This document shows, in pieces, positions 42,090 to 51,845 of a stretch of 64,000 bases of DNA. How positions within the stretch are numbered: the first letter of the stretch is position 1; each line of letters starts with the position of its first letter. The stretch is from the NCBI GenBank assembly GCA_036365145.1, contig JAEOAD010000040.1, positions 12,960,501 to 13,024,500 of the forward strand, written 5' to 3'. The notes under the pieces were generated by a model. That model was given only the letters and a program-made list of their open reading frames with translations. It was not told the DNA's origin and made no database searches. The position numbers and the translations under genes were made by a program. This DNA comes from Orientallactaga sibirica. Its lineage: Eukaryota; Chordata; Mammalia; Rodentia; Dipodidae.

Positions 42090-42173
42090 TTTTCTTTGAG
42101 GTAGGGTTTCACTCTAGCCCAGGCTGATCTGGAATTCACTATGTAATCTCAGGGTGGCCTCGAACTCATTGCA
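42090..42173 (-). mobile_element. B1 3' half
   Basis: TTTGAGGTAGGGTTTCACTC ... GGCCTCGAACTCATTGC, stopping where the tRNA-SINE tail begins. Confidence 0.88.
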
Positions 42174-42606
42174 AAAATATTTTTAATATTTTATTTATCT
42201 ATTTGAAAGAGAGAGGAAGGGGGGAGAGAGAGACAGAGAAAGAGAGAGGAAGGGAGAAGCCGGGCGTGGTGGCGCACGCCTTTAATCCCAGCACTCGGGA
42301 GGCAGAGGTAGGAGGATCGCCGAGAGTTCGAGGCCACCCTGAGACTACATAGTTAATTCCAGGTCAGCCTGGACCAGAGTTAGACCCTACCTTGCAAAAC
42401 CAAAAAAAAAAAAAAAAAGAGAGAGAGAGAGAGAGGAGGGAGGAGGGAAGGACAAAATGGGCACACTGGGACCTCCAACCACTGGAAAGGAACTCCAGAC
42501 ACATGTGCCACCTTGTGCAGTTGGCTTATATGAGCACTAGGAATTGAACCTGGGTCCTTACGCTTTACAGGCAAGTGCCTTAACCACTAAACCATCTCTC
42601 CAGCCC
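42174..42606 (-). mobile_element. tRNA-SINE split by a B1
   Basis: Tail part at 42174-42257 and body at 42419-42606. The GA-rich tract was the target of the B1. Confidence 0.92.
42258..42418 (+). mobile_element. B1 SINE nested in the tRNA-SINE
   Basis: Near-consensus GCCGGGCGTGGTGGCGCACG head; inserted opposite to its host. Confidence 0.95.
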
Positions 42607-42689
42607 AAGAAGGATATGCTAAAGTGCCCATTATAGAATGAGCACCATATAGATTTATCCCAGAGTAACAACTGTGAATGTCTAATTTT

Positions 42690-43272
42690 TAAATTTGGTG
42701 TGTGTGTGTATGCTTGTGCATGTTTGTGTGTGGGGGGGTGCACATATATATACAGGTGTGTGTGAAGGCACATGTATGTGTGCTTGCATGCAGAGGGTAG
42801 ATGACAACCTTGGTCACTCATCCTCAGGAACACCTTCTATAGCATTTGACAACATCTCTTACAGGCTTGGAGCTCACCAACTAGGCTAGACTGGCTGGCC
42901 AGAAAGCCAGGGGATCCTCCTGTCTCCATCTCCCAAACTCTGAGATTACAGGCACACAGTTACATTAGGCACTTTTTTTTTTTAGAGAGAGAGAGAGAGA
43001 GAGAGAGAGAATTGGCTCACCAGGGCCTCAGCCATTGCAATCGAACTCCAGACACTTGTGCCACCGAGTGGGCTTGTGTGACCTTGCACTTGCCTCACCT
43101 TATGTGGGATCTGGAGAGTGGAACGTGGGTCCTTAGGCTTCACAGGCAAGCGCCTTAACCACTAAGCCATCTCTCCAGCCCCAGCAGGCATTTTTTACAT
43201 GGGTGCTGAGGGTCAAACAGATACTCATGCTTGCAAGGCAATAACTGACTAAGCTATCTCCTCAGCCCTGAT
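42690..43272 (-). mobile_element. B4-like SINE split by a tRNA-SINE
   Basis: TG-rich start, GGGTAGATGACAACCTTGG, GAGCTCACCAACTAGGCTAG, GATCCTCCTGTCTCCATCTC, then after the insertion TACATGGGTGCTGAGGGTC ... CTATCTCCTCAGCCC. Confidence 0.78.
42973..43183 (-). mobile_element. tRNA-SINE, spacer-containing subfamily, in B4
   Basis: Spacer complement CCGAGTGGGCTTGTGTGACC. AGGCACT / AGGCATT may be the TSD. Confidence 0.93.
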
Positions 43273-43318
43273 GTCTAATATTTTAATATCCATTTCTCAG
43301 AATTAAAAACTGCAGGGT

Positions 43319-43510
43319 AGCTGGGCGTGGTGGCTCACACCTTTAATCCCAGCATTTGGGAGGCAAAGGTAGGAGGATCACCATAAATTCGAGGTCACCC
43401 TGAGATTACATAGTGAATTCCAGGTCAGTCTGGGCTAGAGTGAGACCCTACCTTGAAAAACCGAAAAATGAAAAACCAAAATAAATAAATAAATGAATAA
43501 ATAAATAAAT
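43319..43510 (+). mobile_element. B1 SINE with long AATA tail
   Basis: TSD AAAAACTGCAGGGT identical on both sides. Confidence 0.95.
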
Positions 43511-43588
43511 AAAAACTGCAGGGTGCCACTGAACTATATAGAAAGGTAAAACAGCCTAAATGGCAAAAATGTAAATAAAGTAGTTCCA

Positions 43589-43591
<3 letters not shown>

Positions 43592-43627
<36 letters not shown>
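43592..43627. repeat. (GT)n microsatellite
   Basis: Perfect run of about 17 dinucleotides. Confidence 0.95.
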
Positions 43628-43631
<4 letters not shown>

Positions 43632-43878
43632 CAACTGACATAAATATGCATACACATACAGCTGCCATTGCACCAACATGCAATGACTCGGGCATTGATT
43701 TCCACACAGGACATCTACATGCACTGAATGATTAAACAGTCTCCTTGTGATTCAGAGTACCTATTTCTCTGAGCGCCAGGCTTACTATCAGGGAGAGTTC
43801 CAGGCGGTGGGGAGCTCAGCTGTTACTAAACCTCTGCACCTCAGCTTTCTCATCAGTCAAATAAGGGCTGGTTTAGAT

Positions 43879-44165
43879 CAGCAGTGTCCAGCAGGAATAG
43901 AATGTGAGCTATATATCCAAGTGTGAATTTTCTATAGGACATACTAAAAACCACCAAACACAGCTAAAACCAAATGTCAATATTTTATTCAACCTACCCA
44001 AAATGATCTTATTCCAACATGTAATTAACAATTAAGAATTATTAGTGACACATCCTCTTCTCATCCCCAGCACTTGAAAACCAGCACAGATTTTCAGCTG
44101 ACAATACATGTTAATTCGGACTAGCCTGCCACATGGGACCAGTGAGACCATATGGAACAGCACAG
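43879..44165 (+). mobile_element. hAT-like DNA transposon relic (non-autonomous)
   Basis: Begins CAGCAGTGTCCAGCAGGAAT and ends ATATGGAACAGCACAG, roughly inverted-repeat ends. The interior (ATTTTCTATAGGACATACTA, TATTTTATTCAACCTAC, AATTCGGACTAGCC) matches a common ancient mammalian MER-type element. I cannot name the family with confidence, and no 8-bp TSD is evident. Confidence 0.55.
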
Positions 44166-44305
44166 GGCGAGTTGATCTATAGTCCTCTTAGCACTATGCA
44201 TTATTTAATGAGGCACCAGATTTGTAGATCAAGATATACTGAGAGAAACTATAAAGCATTTCCCCAGAATTCTCATTCAAAATGGCGTCTTCTTTTTATT
44301 TTACT

Positions 44306-44453
44306 TTTTTTTTTTTCAAGGTAGGGTCTCACTCTGGCCCAGGCTGACCTGGAATTCACTATGTAGTCTCAGGATGGCCTCGAACTCATGGCGATCCACC
44401 TACCTCTGCCTCCAGAGTGCTGGGATTAAAGGCATGCGCCATCACGCCCGGCT
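44306..44453 (-). mobile_element. B1 SINE
   Basis: Complete from TTTTTTCAAGGTAGGG to CATCACGCCCGGC. Confidence 0.94.
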
Positions 44454-44860
44454 TTGCTTTATTTTTTATTATTTTTTTTATTATTATTATTACCGGAACT
44501 GGATCTGTAAACTCATAAGTGGTCTATCTACTGGGCCTAACCTGACCCTGTGTTCACTGCCATCCTCACTGTCCTATGGAACTCAAGATCTGTTCAGGAC
44601 AATGTATTACTGCTGAGTCAGGGAGATACCTTAAAAAAAAAAAAAACTGTAACGGAAAAAAATGGTTAAAAATAAAGATTCCCCCCAGTGAATTACTGCT
44701 GCTCTCACGACCTATAACCCACAAGCCCATAACCTACCCCATGAGGAATACAAGCAATCCCACCGAGGAAGGCCCTCAGTGGAATAGGGGCAGGGAAGGA
44801 AATGATGGTACCAATAAATGATATATCCATAGTAAGTGTGTCCATAAAGAAGATAAAAAC
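44454..44860. other. no gene recognised
   Basis: Single-copy sequence with a T/A-rich left part and a short A-run at 44632-44645. Confidence 0.35.
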
Positions 44861-45050
44861 AGGGGCTGGAGAGATGGCTTAGCAGTTAAGGCATTTGCCT
44901 GCAAAGCCAAAGGATCCCAGTTCAATTCTCCAGGACCCACATAAGCCAGATGCACAGGGAGGTGCATGCATCTGGAGTTCATTTGCAGTGGCTGGAGGCC
45001 CTGGTGTGCCCACACTCTCTCTCTCCCTCAAATAAATAAATAAATACAGG
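44861..45050 (+). mobile_element. tRNA-SINE
   Basis: Complete copy with a short (TC)n. Confidence 0.94.
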
Positions 45051-45088
45051 GTAAATCATAATTTTTTTAATGGAAAAAAGAAAGAGTT

Positions 45089-45300
45089 TAGGGCTGGAGA
45101 CATGGCTTAGCAGTTAAACGCTTGACTGTGAAGCCTAAGGACCCTGGTTCAAGGCTCACGCAAGCCAGATACGCAAGGAGTGCATGCATCTGGAGTTCGT
45201 TTGCAGTGCTAGAGGCCCTGGCGCACCCATTCTCAATCTCTCTGTCTCTCCTCTTTCTCTCTGTCTGTTGCTAATAAATAAATAAAAATAAACAAAAAAA
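45089..45300 (+). mobile_element. tRNA-SINE
   Basis: AAAGAGTTTA before and AAAGAGTTTA after; head reads GGCTGGAGACATGGC. Confidence 0.93.
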
Positions 45301-45867
45301 AATTCTTTAGAAAAAAAGAGTTTAACAGGAATGACCAGGAAGACTATCTGATGAGCATGCTGTCAGCCACGCACCTCGTAACGTTATGAAATAAAGATGT
45401 GCGCAGGACTTGGAATCGTTCCTCTAATTACTCATCATCTACGGGGAGAGACTCCCGCTGCTCCCTCGACACTGTCTTGCTTATTAGTCCCTCTGTGATC
45501 CGTGGTCGGCCTTTGCCAGATGGCTGGTCTGGGAGAAGAATACAATAGGAGGTCATAGAACAAAGCAAAGATAGCTGGGCTTCCCCAGAATTAAACCTGT
45601 GACCCCGACCTCACGAACTCTAGAAACAGTTAACCCATCGCCAGCACGCCCAGGCAGCTGCATCGTGAGGAAGCCAGGAAACCCCTCTGCATCTGTCACC
45701 TTGACCCTCTGGGAGAGAAAGTCATTCGAGATGCATGAAGACCTTCGCAGAGCAGAGCAGGATGTTTACCTTGAAACAAGACCCTGCAGTGTGCACACGG
45801 ACAGCAACATCACGTGGTACCCCCACAGATAGGTACAAATTTTATGCCTTATGTATCACTTAAAAAT
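45301..45867. other. single-copy stretch; possible exon not supported
   Basis: GC-richer than its surroundings. An open plus-strand stretch at 45592-45832 is bounded by CTTCCCCAG and ATAG|GTACAA, which could be read as splice sites. The acceptor lacks a good pyrimidine tract and the peptide resembles nothing I know, so it is not called. Confidence 0.35.
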
Positions 45868-45876
45868 ACATTTAAG

Positions 45877-45891
45877 AAAAAAAAAAAAAAA
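45877..45891 (+). mobile_element. poly(A)-only insertion between target duplications
   Basis: A pure A-run with one target word on each side, as expected when target-primed reverse transcription aborts after copying only the tail. Confidence 0.6.
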
Positions 45892-45900
45892 ACATTTAAG

Positions 45901-46125
45901 GGGGCTGGAGAGATGGCTTAGCAGTTAAGGCGTTTGCCTGCAAACCCAAAGGACCCAAGTTCGACTCTCCAGGACCCACGTAAGCCAGATGCACAAAGGG
46001 GCGCATGCATCTGGAGTTCGTTTGCAGTGGCTGGAGGCCCTGGCACATCCATTCTCTCTCTCTCTCTTTCTCTCTCAAATAAATAAATTAATCAATTAAA
46101 TATTAAAAATGTTTTTAAATTAAAA
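45901..46125 (+). mobile_element. tRNA-SINE in the stack
   Basis: Near-consensus; own TSD ACATTTAAGG at both ends. Confidence 0.95.
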
Positions 46126-46140
46126 AAGAAACATTTAAGG

Positions 46141-46308
46141 CCAGGCATGGTGGCAAAAGCCTTTAATCCCAGCACTCGGGAGGCAGAGGTAGAAGGATCG
46201 CCATGAGTTCGAGACCACCTTGAGACTACATAGTGAATTCCAGGTTAGCCTGGGCTAGAATGAGACCCTACCTTGAAAATCCAAAATAAATAAATATATA
46301 AATAAAAA
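46141..46308 (+). mobile_element. B1 SINE in the stack
   Basis: Complete; between ACATTTAAGG and ACACTTAAGG. Confidence 0.94.
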
Positions 46309-46317
46309 TACACTTAA

Positions 46318-46520
46318 GGGCTGGAGTGATGGTTAAGTGGTTAAGGCACTTACCTGCAAAGCCTCACAATCTATGTTCAACAACCACAGCACCCACATAA
46401 AGCCAGATGCACAGTGGCATATGCATCTGGAGTTCATTTGCAGTGGCTGGAGGTCCTGGCTTGCCCATATTCCATCTCTCTCTCTCTCCTTACAAATAAA
46501 TAAATATTTCAAAATAAATT
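46318..46520 (+). mobile_element. tRNA-SINE, last of the stack
   Basis: More diverged than its neighbours; begins GGGCTGGAGTGATGG. Confidence 0.9.
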
Positions 46521-46554
46521 TTAAAAACCTTTTGAAGTCATGTGTGTATACATG

Positions 46555-46900
46555 GTGTGTGATGTGATGTGTGTGTGGCATATTCACAAGTGTGAGCAGA
46601 TATACACACCTCTTGTGTGGAGAAGTGAGAGGAACTTCGGGTACCCTTGGTGTAGCACTTATGTGTGTATTTCCCTGAGACTGTGTCTCTTCCTCAACCC
46701 AAGCTGCTGCCTTCCGTTAGCAAGCTTCAGTGCCAATCCGCGCTCCACTGCCCACCTCCTCACACAGGACTGGAGTGACAGACGTGCGTGCCCATGCCTA
46801 GCTGTTTATGTGGGTGCTGGGGAATTGAACTGGAGTGACCTCAGGTTCTCGTGCTTATGCGGTAAGTACTCTAACCTATTGAACCATATCCCCAGTCCTG
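46555..46900 (-). mobile_element. B4-like SINE
   Basis: TG-rich start, GAGTGACAGACGTGCGTGCC, TTATGTGGGTGCTGGGGAAT, and CTCTAACCTATTGAACCATA TCCCC end. Confidence 0.7.
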
Positions 46901-47397
46901 ATTTAAAACAAATTAATTAAAAATTTTATTTGAAAACTAATAAATATGTTTTTAAAAATAACTTTTTCCAAAAAAAAAGAATCCTGAAACAATGATTCAG
47001 GGCAGCCTGGAATTCTCCAGCAGTGTCGACACAGTCCTGCTGGCTCTGTCACAAGCATCCCCCAAAACACCAGCTGTGACCCCCCAATGGAGACCTTAAA
47101 TGGCTTTGGCTATGGGAGTTGGAGCGAAAATGTTTCTTCTTCCAAAGCTATGGTCTTTCCCTTTTTGCTTCTCCCAAGTGAGGGAACCATGGGTTACCAA
47201 TTACTTATCATTACCGACTATTTACTGAATCCTGGATTATCCTTGGCTTAAATAATAACCAAAATCTTCAAGCAACCCCACGTCACCCCTTCCCTGTCCC
47301 CAGACCTCCTTGGAAGCAGCCAGTCACTCACCCACGTGAGCTGCCAAGGCCAATGGCCTGCAGGTAGATGTGTTCACCCCTTCCTCAGCCCAGCATC
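46901..47397. other. no gene recognised
   Basis: Single-copy sequence of mixed composition. Confidence 0.4.
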
Positions 47398-47605
47398 TTT
47401 TTTTTTTTTTTAATTTATTTTATTTATTTGAGAGAGAGAGACATGGAGAGAGAATGGATGCACCAGGGCATCCAGCCACTGCAAACGAACGCCAAATGCA
47501 TGCAGCCCCTTGTGCATCTGGCTTACGTGGGTCCTGCAGAATCAAACCAAGGTCCTTTGGCTTTGCAGGCAAGCGCCTTAACCGCTAAACCATCTCTCCA
47601 ACACC
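47398..47605 (-). mobile_element. tRNA-SINE
   Basis: TSD CCCAGCATCTTTTT / CCCAACATCTTTTT. Confidence 0.95.
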
Positions 47606-47805
47606 CCAACATCTTTTTAACAAGCTCTTCCTCCCTTCCCTTGTTCTGGGAATAACTGCTCCAGGAAACTGCTAGCTGCTTAATTCCACTCTAGCCACCT
47701 GTCTCTAGTGAGTGAAGTACTTGCTTCTGATGTCAGTGTTTCCTCAAGTGTCTGGGGGTGCAGTTTCTGTGTCATTCCCTAAAACACTATTTACCATGGC
47801 AACAC

Positions 47806-47971
47806 TTTTTTTTTTTTTTTTTTTTTTGGTTTTGCGAGGTTGGGTCTCACTCTGGTCCAGGCTGACCTGGAATTAACTATGTAGTCTCAGGGTGGCCTCG
47901 AACTCTCGGCGATCCTCCTACCTCTGCCTCCCGAGTGCTGGGATTAAAGGCGTGTGCCACCACGCCTGACT
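47806..47971 (-). mobile_element. B1 SINE
   Basis: TSD TATGGCAACACTT; CATGGCAACACTTTT on the left. Confidence 0.95.
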
Positions 47972-48178
47972 CTATGGCAACACTTCTAGAAGTATGTTTA
48001 TGGAAATTCTCTCCTACCCTGCCAGGTTTACCAGCTGAGGACTACTACAGATCCATGGAAGAGGTGCTGGAGATTTGAACATTTGTTGGAAAATATTTAT
48101 GCTTTTCACTGGGTTGAAACTTTAAATAGTATCACCTTTACAATTACAGGTTTGCTGGAAGATAAAAGCTTATACATA

Positions 48179-48348
48179 AACTGGGCGTGGTGGTGCATGC
48201 CTTTAATCCCAGCACTCGGGAGGCAGAGGTAGGAGGATCACCATGAGTTCCAGGTCACCCTGAGAATACAGAGTGAATTCCAGGTCAGTCTGGGCTAGAG
48301 TGAGACCCTACCTCAAAAATCCAAAAAAAAAAAAAAAAAAAAAAAAAA
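48179..48348 (+). mobile_element. B1 SINE
   Basis: TSD AAAAGCTTATACATA / AAAAGCTTAGACATA. Confidence 0.95.
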
Positions 48349-48443
48349 AGCTTAGACATATATGGTTGGTTCTATTTGGCTTTTTAGATCTATCTGATAG
48401 CATGCCCCCACAAGGCTGATAAGGTGGCTATAAAAAAAAATCT

Positions 48444-48598
48444 CAAGCAGGGCGTGGTGGCGTACATCTTTAATCCCAACACTTGGGAGGCAGAGGTAGG
48501 AGGATCGCCATGAGTTCGAGGCCACCCTGAGACTACATAGTAAATTCCAGGTCAGCCTGGGCCAGAGTGAGACCCTGCCTTGGAAAAAAATAAACAAA
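48444..48598 (+). mobile_element. B1 SINE
   Basis: AAAAATCTC on both sides. Confidence 0.93.
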
Positions 48599-48612
48599 CA
48601 AAAATCTCTTCA

Positions 48613-48810
48613 CGAGGGCAGGGAGATGGCTCAGTGGTTAAAGATGTTTGCTTGCAAAGACTGCCAGCCCAGGCTCAATTCCCAGCCACTCACATAAATC
48701 CATGCTCAATTACCCAGGCACCCACATAAAGCCAGAAGGGCAGCAGTGACAAGAGGCTCTCTCTCTCTTACACACATACACAAATAAACTAATTTTAAAA
48801 TCTTTTTAAG
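48613..48810 (+). mobile_element. tRNA-SINE, diverged
   Basis: Contains a local duplication of the box B part (GCTCAATTCCCAGC ... GCTCAATTACCCAGG). Confidence 0.82.
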
Positions 48811-48854
48811 GTATTTTTCTTTCTTAAATTTACCCAAATTTATTTGATATATAT

Positions 48855-49373
48855 TTTTAATAGATTTATTTATTTATTTGAGAGAGAGAGAGAGAAAGTG
48901 ACAGAGAGAAAGAACGGGCATGCCAGGGCCCCTAGCCACTGCAAATGAACACCAGATGCATGTGCCATCTTGTGCATCTGGCTTATGTGGGTACTGGGGA
49001 ATCAAAACTGAGCCTGGGCTGGAGAGATGGCTTAGTGGTTAAGACACCTGCCTGCGAAGCCTAAGAACACTTGTTCAAATCTCCTGGTCCTACGTTTAGC
49101 CAGACTCAGAAGTGAGGCAAGCGCACAATGTCGCACATGCGCACAAGGGGATGCACACGTCTGGAGTTCCTTCACAGCAGCTGAAAAGGCCCTGATGCGC
49201 CAAATTCTCTGCCTCTTCCTCTTTCTTTCTCTCTCTGTCTCTCTTTAAAAAAAAAAAAAAAAAAAAAAACCCTACCTCGAAAAACCAAAAAAAACAAACA
49301 AACAAAAAAAAAAAAAAAAACTGGGCCCTTAGGCTTCATAGACAAGCACCTCAACTGCTAAGCCATTTCTCCA
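48855..49373 (-). mobile_element. tRNA-SINE split by an opposite-strand composite
   Basis: Tail side at 48855-49015, 5' side at 49320-49373 (GGGCCCTTAGGCTTCATAGA). AAAACTGAGCC / AAAACTGGGCCC marks the duplicated target. Confidence 0.88.
49016..49319 (+). mobile_element. spacer-type tRNA-SINE plus B1 tail
   Basis: tRNA-SINE with spacer GTGAGGCAAGCGCACAATGT, poly(A), then only the last bases of a B1 (CCCTACCTCGAAAAACC) and further A-rich tail. A 5'-truncated B1 entered the tail. Confidence 0.87.
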
Positions 49374-49500
49374 CTGCAAACCAACTCCAGATGCATGCGC
49401 CCCATTGTGCATCTGGCTTACGTGGGTCCTGGGGAATCGAACCTGGGTCCTTTGGCTTTGCAGGCAAACGCCTTAACCGTTAAGCCATTCCTCCAGCCCC
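49374..49500 (-). mobile_element. tRNA-SINE 5' part
   Basis: ACTCCAGATGCATGCGCCCC ... CATTCCTCCAGCCCC. The tail side is absent; fused to the preceding minus-strand copy at CACTGCAAA. Confidence 0.9.
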
Positions 49501-49749
49501 AGCCTTATATTTCTTGTTGCAAGTGTGGAAATCAAGTATGTGAACCTCAAATATTCATATGTACCTGCCTCAAAATCCTTGTACAAACAAATATCCAAAA
49601 GGATTTGCTTTTACCTCTGAGAATTCTCATATGAAGAACAAAAGGAGGATGAAACACAAACACATCCAAGTTTCTTATCTTCTTGAACCAATTCCAGTAA
49701 CAGTGGCCATCCAACAGCTATATTTCGTCTTTAAAAAAATATTATTTGT

Positions 49750-49950
49750 GGGGCTAGAGAAATGGCTTAGCGGGTAAGGCACTTGCCTGCAAAACCAAAG
49801 GACCATGGTTCAATTCCTCAGGACTCATGTAAACCAGATGCACAAAGTGGCACATACATCTGGAGTTTGTTTGCAGTGGCTGGAGACCCTGCTGTGCCCA
49901 TTCTCTCTCTCTCTCTCCCCCCCCCCTCATAAACAAATAAATAAAATATT
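49750..49950 (+). mobile_element. tRNA-SINE
   Basis: Complete; a C-run ends the (TC)n part. Confidence 0.93.
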
Positions 49951-49999
49951 TTAATAAAAAATAATTTTAAAATTGTGTGTGTGAGTGTGTGTGTGTGTA

Positions 50000-50150
50000 T
50001 GTGTGTACTGGAGTGCCAGATCCTCTTGCCCTGCAAATGAACACTCAATGCACGAAGTGTGTTTTTGCATCTGACCTACGTGGGTGGTGAGGGGTTGAAT
50101 CAGTAAGCTTTGCAAACAAGTACCTTTAACTCCAGACCCATCCCAACCTC
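50000..50150 (-). mobile_element. tRNA-SINE, old
   Basis: CTGCAAATGAACACTCAATG ... TTTGCATCTGACCTACGTGG; preceded by a TG-rich patch. Confidence 0.7.
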
Positions 50151-50289
50151 TATCATGTCTCTTGAGGTTCACAAATGTTGTAACAGTGCATTAAGGGTCA
50201 AGCATTAGACAAAAAGGGAGAAATGCATAAAATAAGCCTAAGGTATTGGGTCACTACAATAATCCACAAGTTCATTAGATGCCAAACCA

Positions 50290-50430
50290 TGTTTGTCGGG
50301 TGTTAAGGGTTTTGTTTTTCAAATTAGGTCTTGCTATGAAGCCCCACCTAGCCTTGAACCCTCCATCCTCCCACCTTAGCCTCCAGAGTACTGGAATTAC
50401 AAGTGTGTATCACCCAGTCCATCTTACAAA
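50290..50430 (-). mobile_element. old B1-type SINE
   Basis: CTCCCACCTTAGCCTCCAGA GTACTGGAATTAC. Confidence 0.7.
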
Positions 50431-50536
50431 AACATTTTTTCAGAGCCAACCTAAGGTGAAATGGAATGTTTAACAATAAATACAACTATGTGTACACATT
50501 CAGTTATACCTAATGTCATTAAGAAAGCGATGACTG

Positions 50537-50775
50537 GGCTAGAGAGATGGCTTAGTGGTTAAGGTGCTTGCCTGTGAAGCCTAAGGACCCATGTTCAATT
50601 CTCCAGATCCCACATAAGGCAGACGCACAAACAGGAGGCAAGCACAAGGTCGCACATGCCCACTAGGTGGTGCAAGCGTCTGACGTTTGATTGCAGCGGC
50701 TGAGGCCCTGGCACACCAATTCTCTCTCCCTCTGTCTCTTTCCCTTTTCCTCTAAAAACAAAAAAAGTTTAAAAG
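50537..50775 (+). mobile_element. tRNA-SINE, spacer-containing subfamily
   Basis: TSD AAAGCGATGAC / AAAGTGATGAC. Spacer GGAGGCAAGCACAAGGTCGC. Confidence 0.94.
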
Positions 50776-50929
50776 TACATTTAAAAAAAAGTGATGACCA
50801 ATAAGCAGAAATATACAAACATCCAAGCACATAAATCTGCTTCTTGAAAATTTTATGACTTACACGAATTCTGATCTTAAAATTACCAGTTCCGATTAAT
50901 TTAATTCAACAAACATACAATTTTTGAGC

Positions 50930-51080
50930 CAGGTATGGTGGTATATGCCTGTAATTACAGCATTTTGGAAGTGGAGGCAGGAGATCAGGAGTATAATGCC
51001 AGCCTCAGCTACAGAAAGACTTGGAGGCCAGCCTGGGTTACATGAGCTCCTGTCTCAAAAAAAAAAAAAAAAAAAAGCAA
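50930..51080 (+). mobile_element. old B1-type SINE
   Basis: AGCCAGGTATGGTGGTATAT ... GCCAGCCTGGGTTACATGAG ... poly(A). Confidence 0.78.
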
Positions 51081-51162
51081 AATAAATAAATTGTTTCAAT
51101 ATATGTTAAAATTTTAAAGCTCCACATGCATAGAAATATCCAAAGCTACAATGCAAAAGCAA

Positions 51163-51168
<6 letters not shown>

Positions 51169-51216
<48 letters not shown>
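51169..51216. repeat. (AT)n microsatellite
   Basis: Perfect run adjoining the tail of the next SINE; same arrangement as at 20.85 kb. Confidence 0.95.
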
Positions 51217-51219
<3 letters not shown>

Positions 51220-51407
51220 TTATTTTTATTTTTATTTATTTGGCAGAGAAAGAGGGAGAGAGAGAATGGGTGCACCAGGGCTTCCAGCCACTGCAAACTC
51301 CAGATGCACATGCCCTCTTTGTGTATCTGGCTAATGTGGGTCATGGGGAATTGAACCTGGGTGCTTTGGCTTTACAGGCAAATGCCTAAAGCCATCCCTC
51401 CACCCCA
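51217..51407 (-). mobile_element. tRNA-SINE
   Basis: Small deletions (GCAAACTCCAG) but otherwise recognisable to CATCCCTCCACCCC. Confidence 0.92.
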
Positions 51408-51509
51408 AGTTTATATATTTTTAAGCACCTGCAGTCCTCTTACTTACAATTTATGCTCTTATATGTAGACAGTGACAGTGCAATCCAGGCACTTTTTAAG
51501 AATTTGAAT

Positions 51510-51635
51510 TTGCATCAGGCATAGTGGCATATGCCTTTAATTCCAGCACTCCAGAGACTGAGAGATAGGAGGAGCACTATGAGTTCAAGGCCAGCCTAGG
51601 CTAGATTACAAACCTGCTTCAAAACAAAACAATCT
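51510..51635 (+). mobile_element. B1-type SINE, diverged
   Basis: GGCATAGTGGCATATGCC ... AGGCCAGCCTAGGCTAG. Confidence 0.78.
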
Positions 51636-51646
51636 AAAAGGAAATT

Positions 51647-51840
51647 GAGGGCTGGAGAGCTGCCTTAGTGGTTAAGGCATTTGCCTGCAAAGCCTAAGGA
51701 CTCAGGTTTGATTCCCCAGAACCCATATAAGCCAACTGCACATGGTGGTACATACATTTTCAGTGGCTAGAGGCCCTGACACACCTATTCTCTCCCTCTC
51801 TTTCTCCCTCCCTCCCTCCCTCTCATAAATAAATTTTTTA
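51647..51840 (+). mobile_element. tRNA-SINE
   Basis: Begins GAGGGCTGGAGAGCTGCC; lacks GCATCTGGAGTTCGTTTG. Confidence 0.9.
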
Positions 51841-51845
51841 AAAAA

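Larger units (their letters stand above)
45868..46315 (+). repeat. four copies of ACATTTAAG target word
   Basis: ACATTTAAG at 45868, 45892 and 46131, and ACACTTAAG at 46310. These are the boundaries of successive A-tailed insertions. Confidence 0.9.

Noticed and set aside
45592..45832. Internal coding exon on the plus strand
   Set aside because: Donor-like and acceptor-like words exist, but the pyrimidine tract is poor and the peptide shows no recognisable family.
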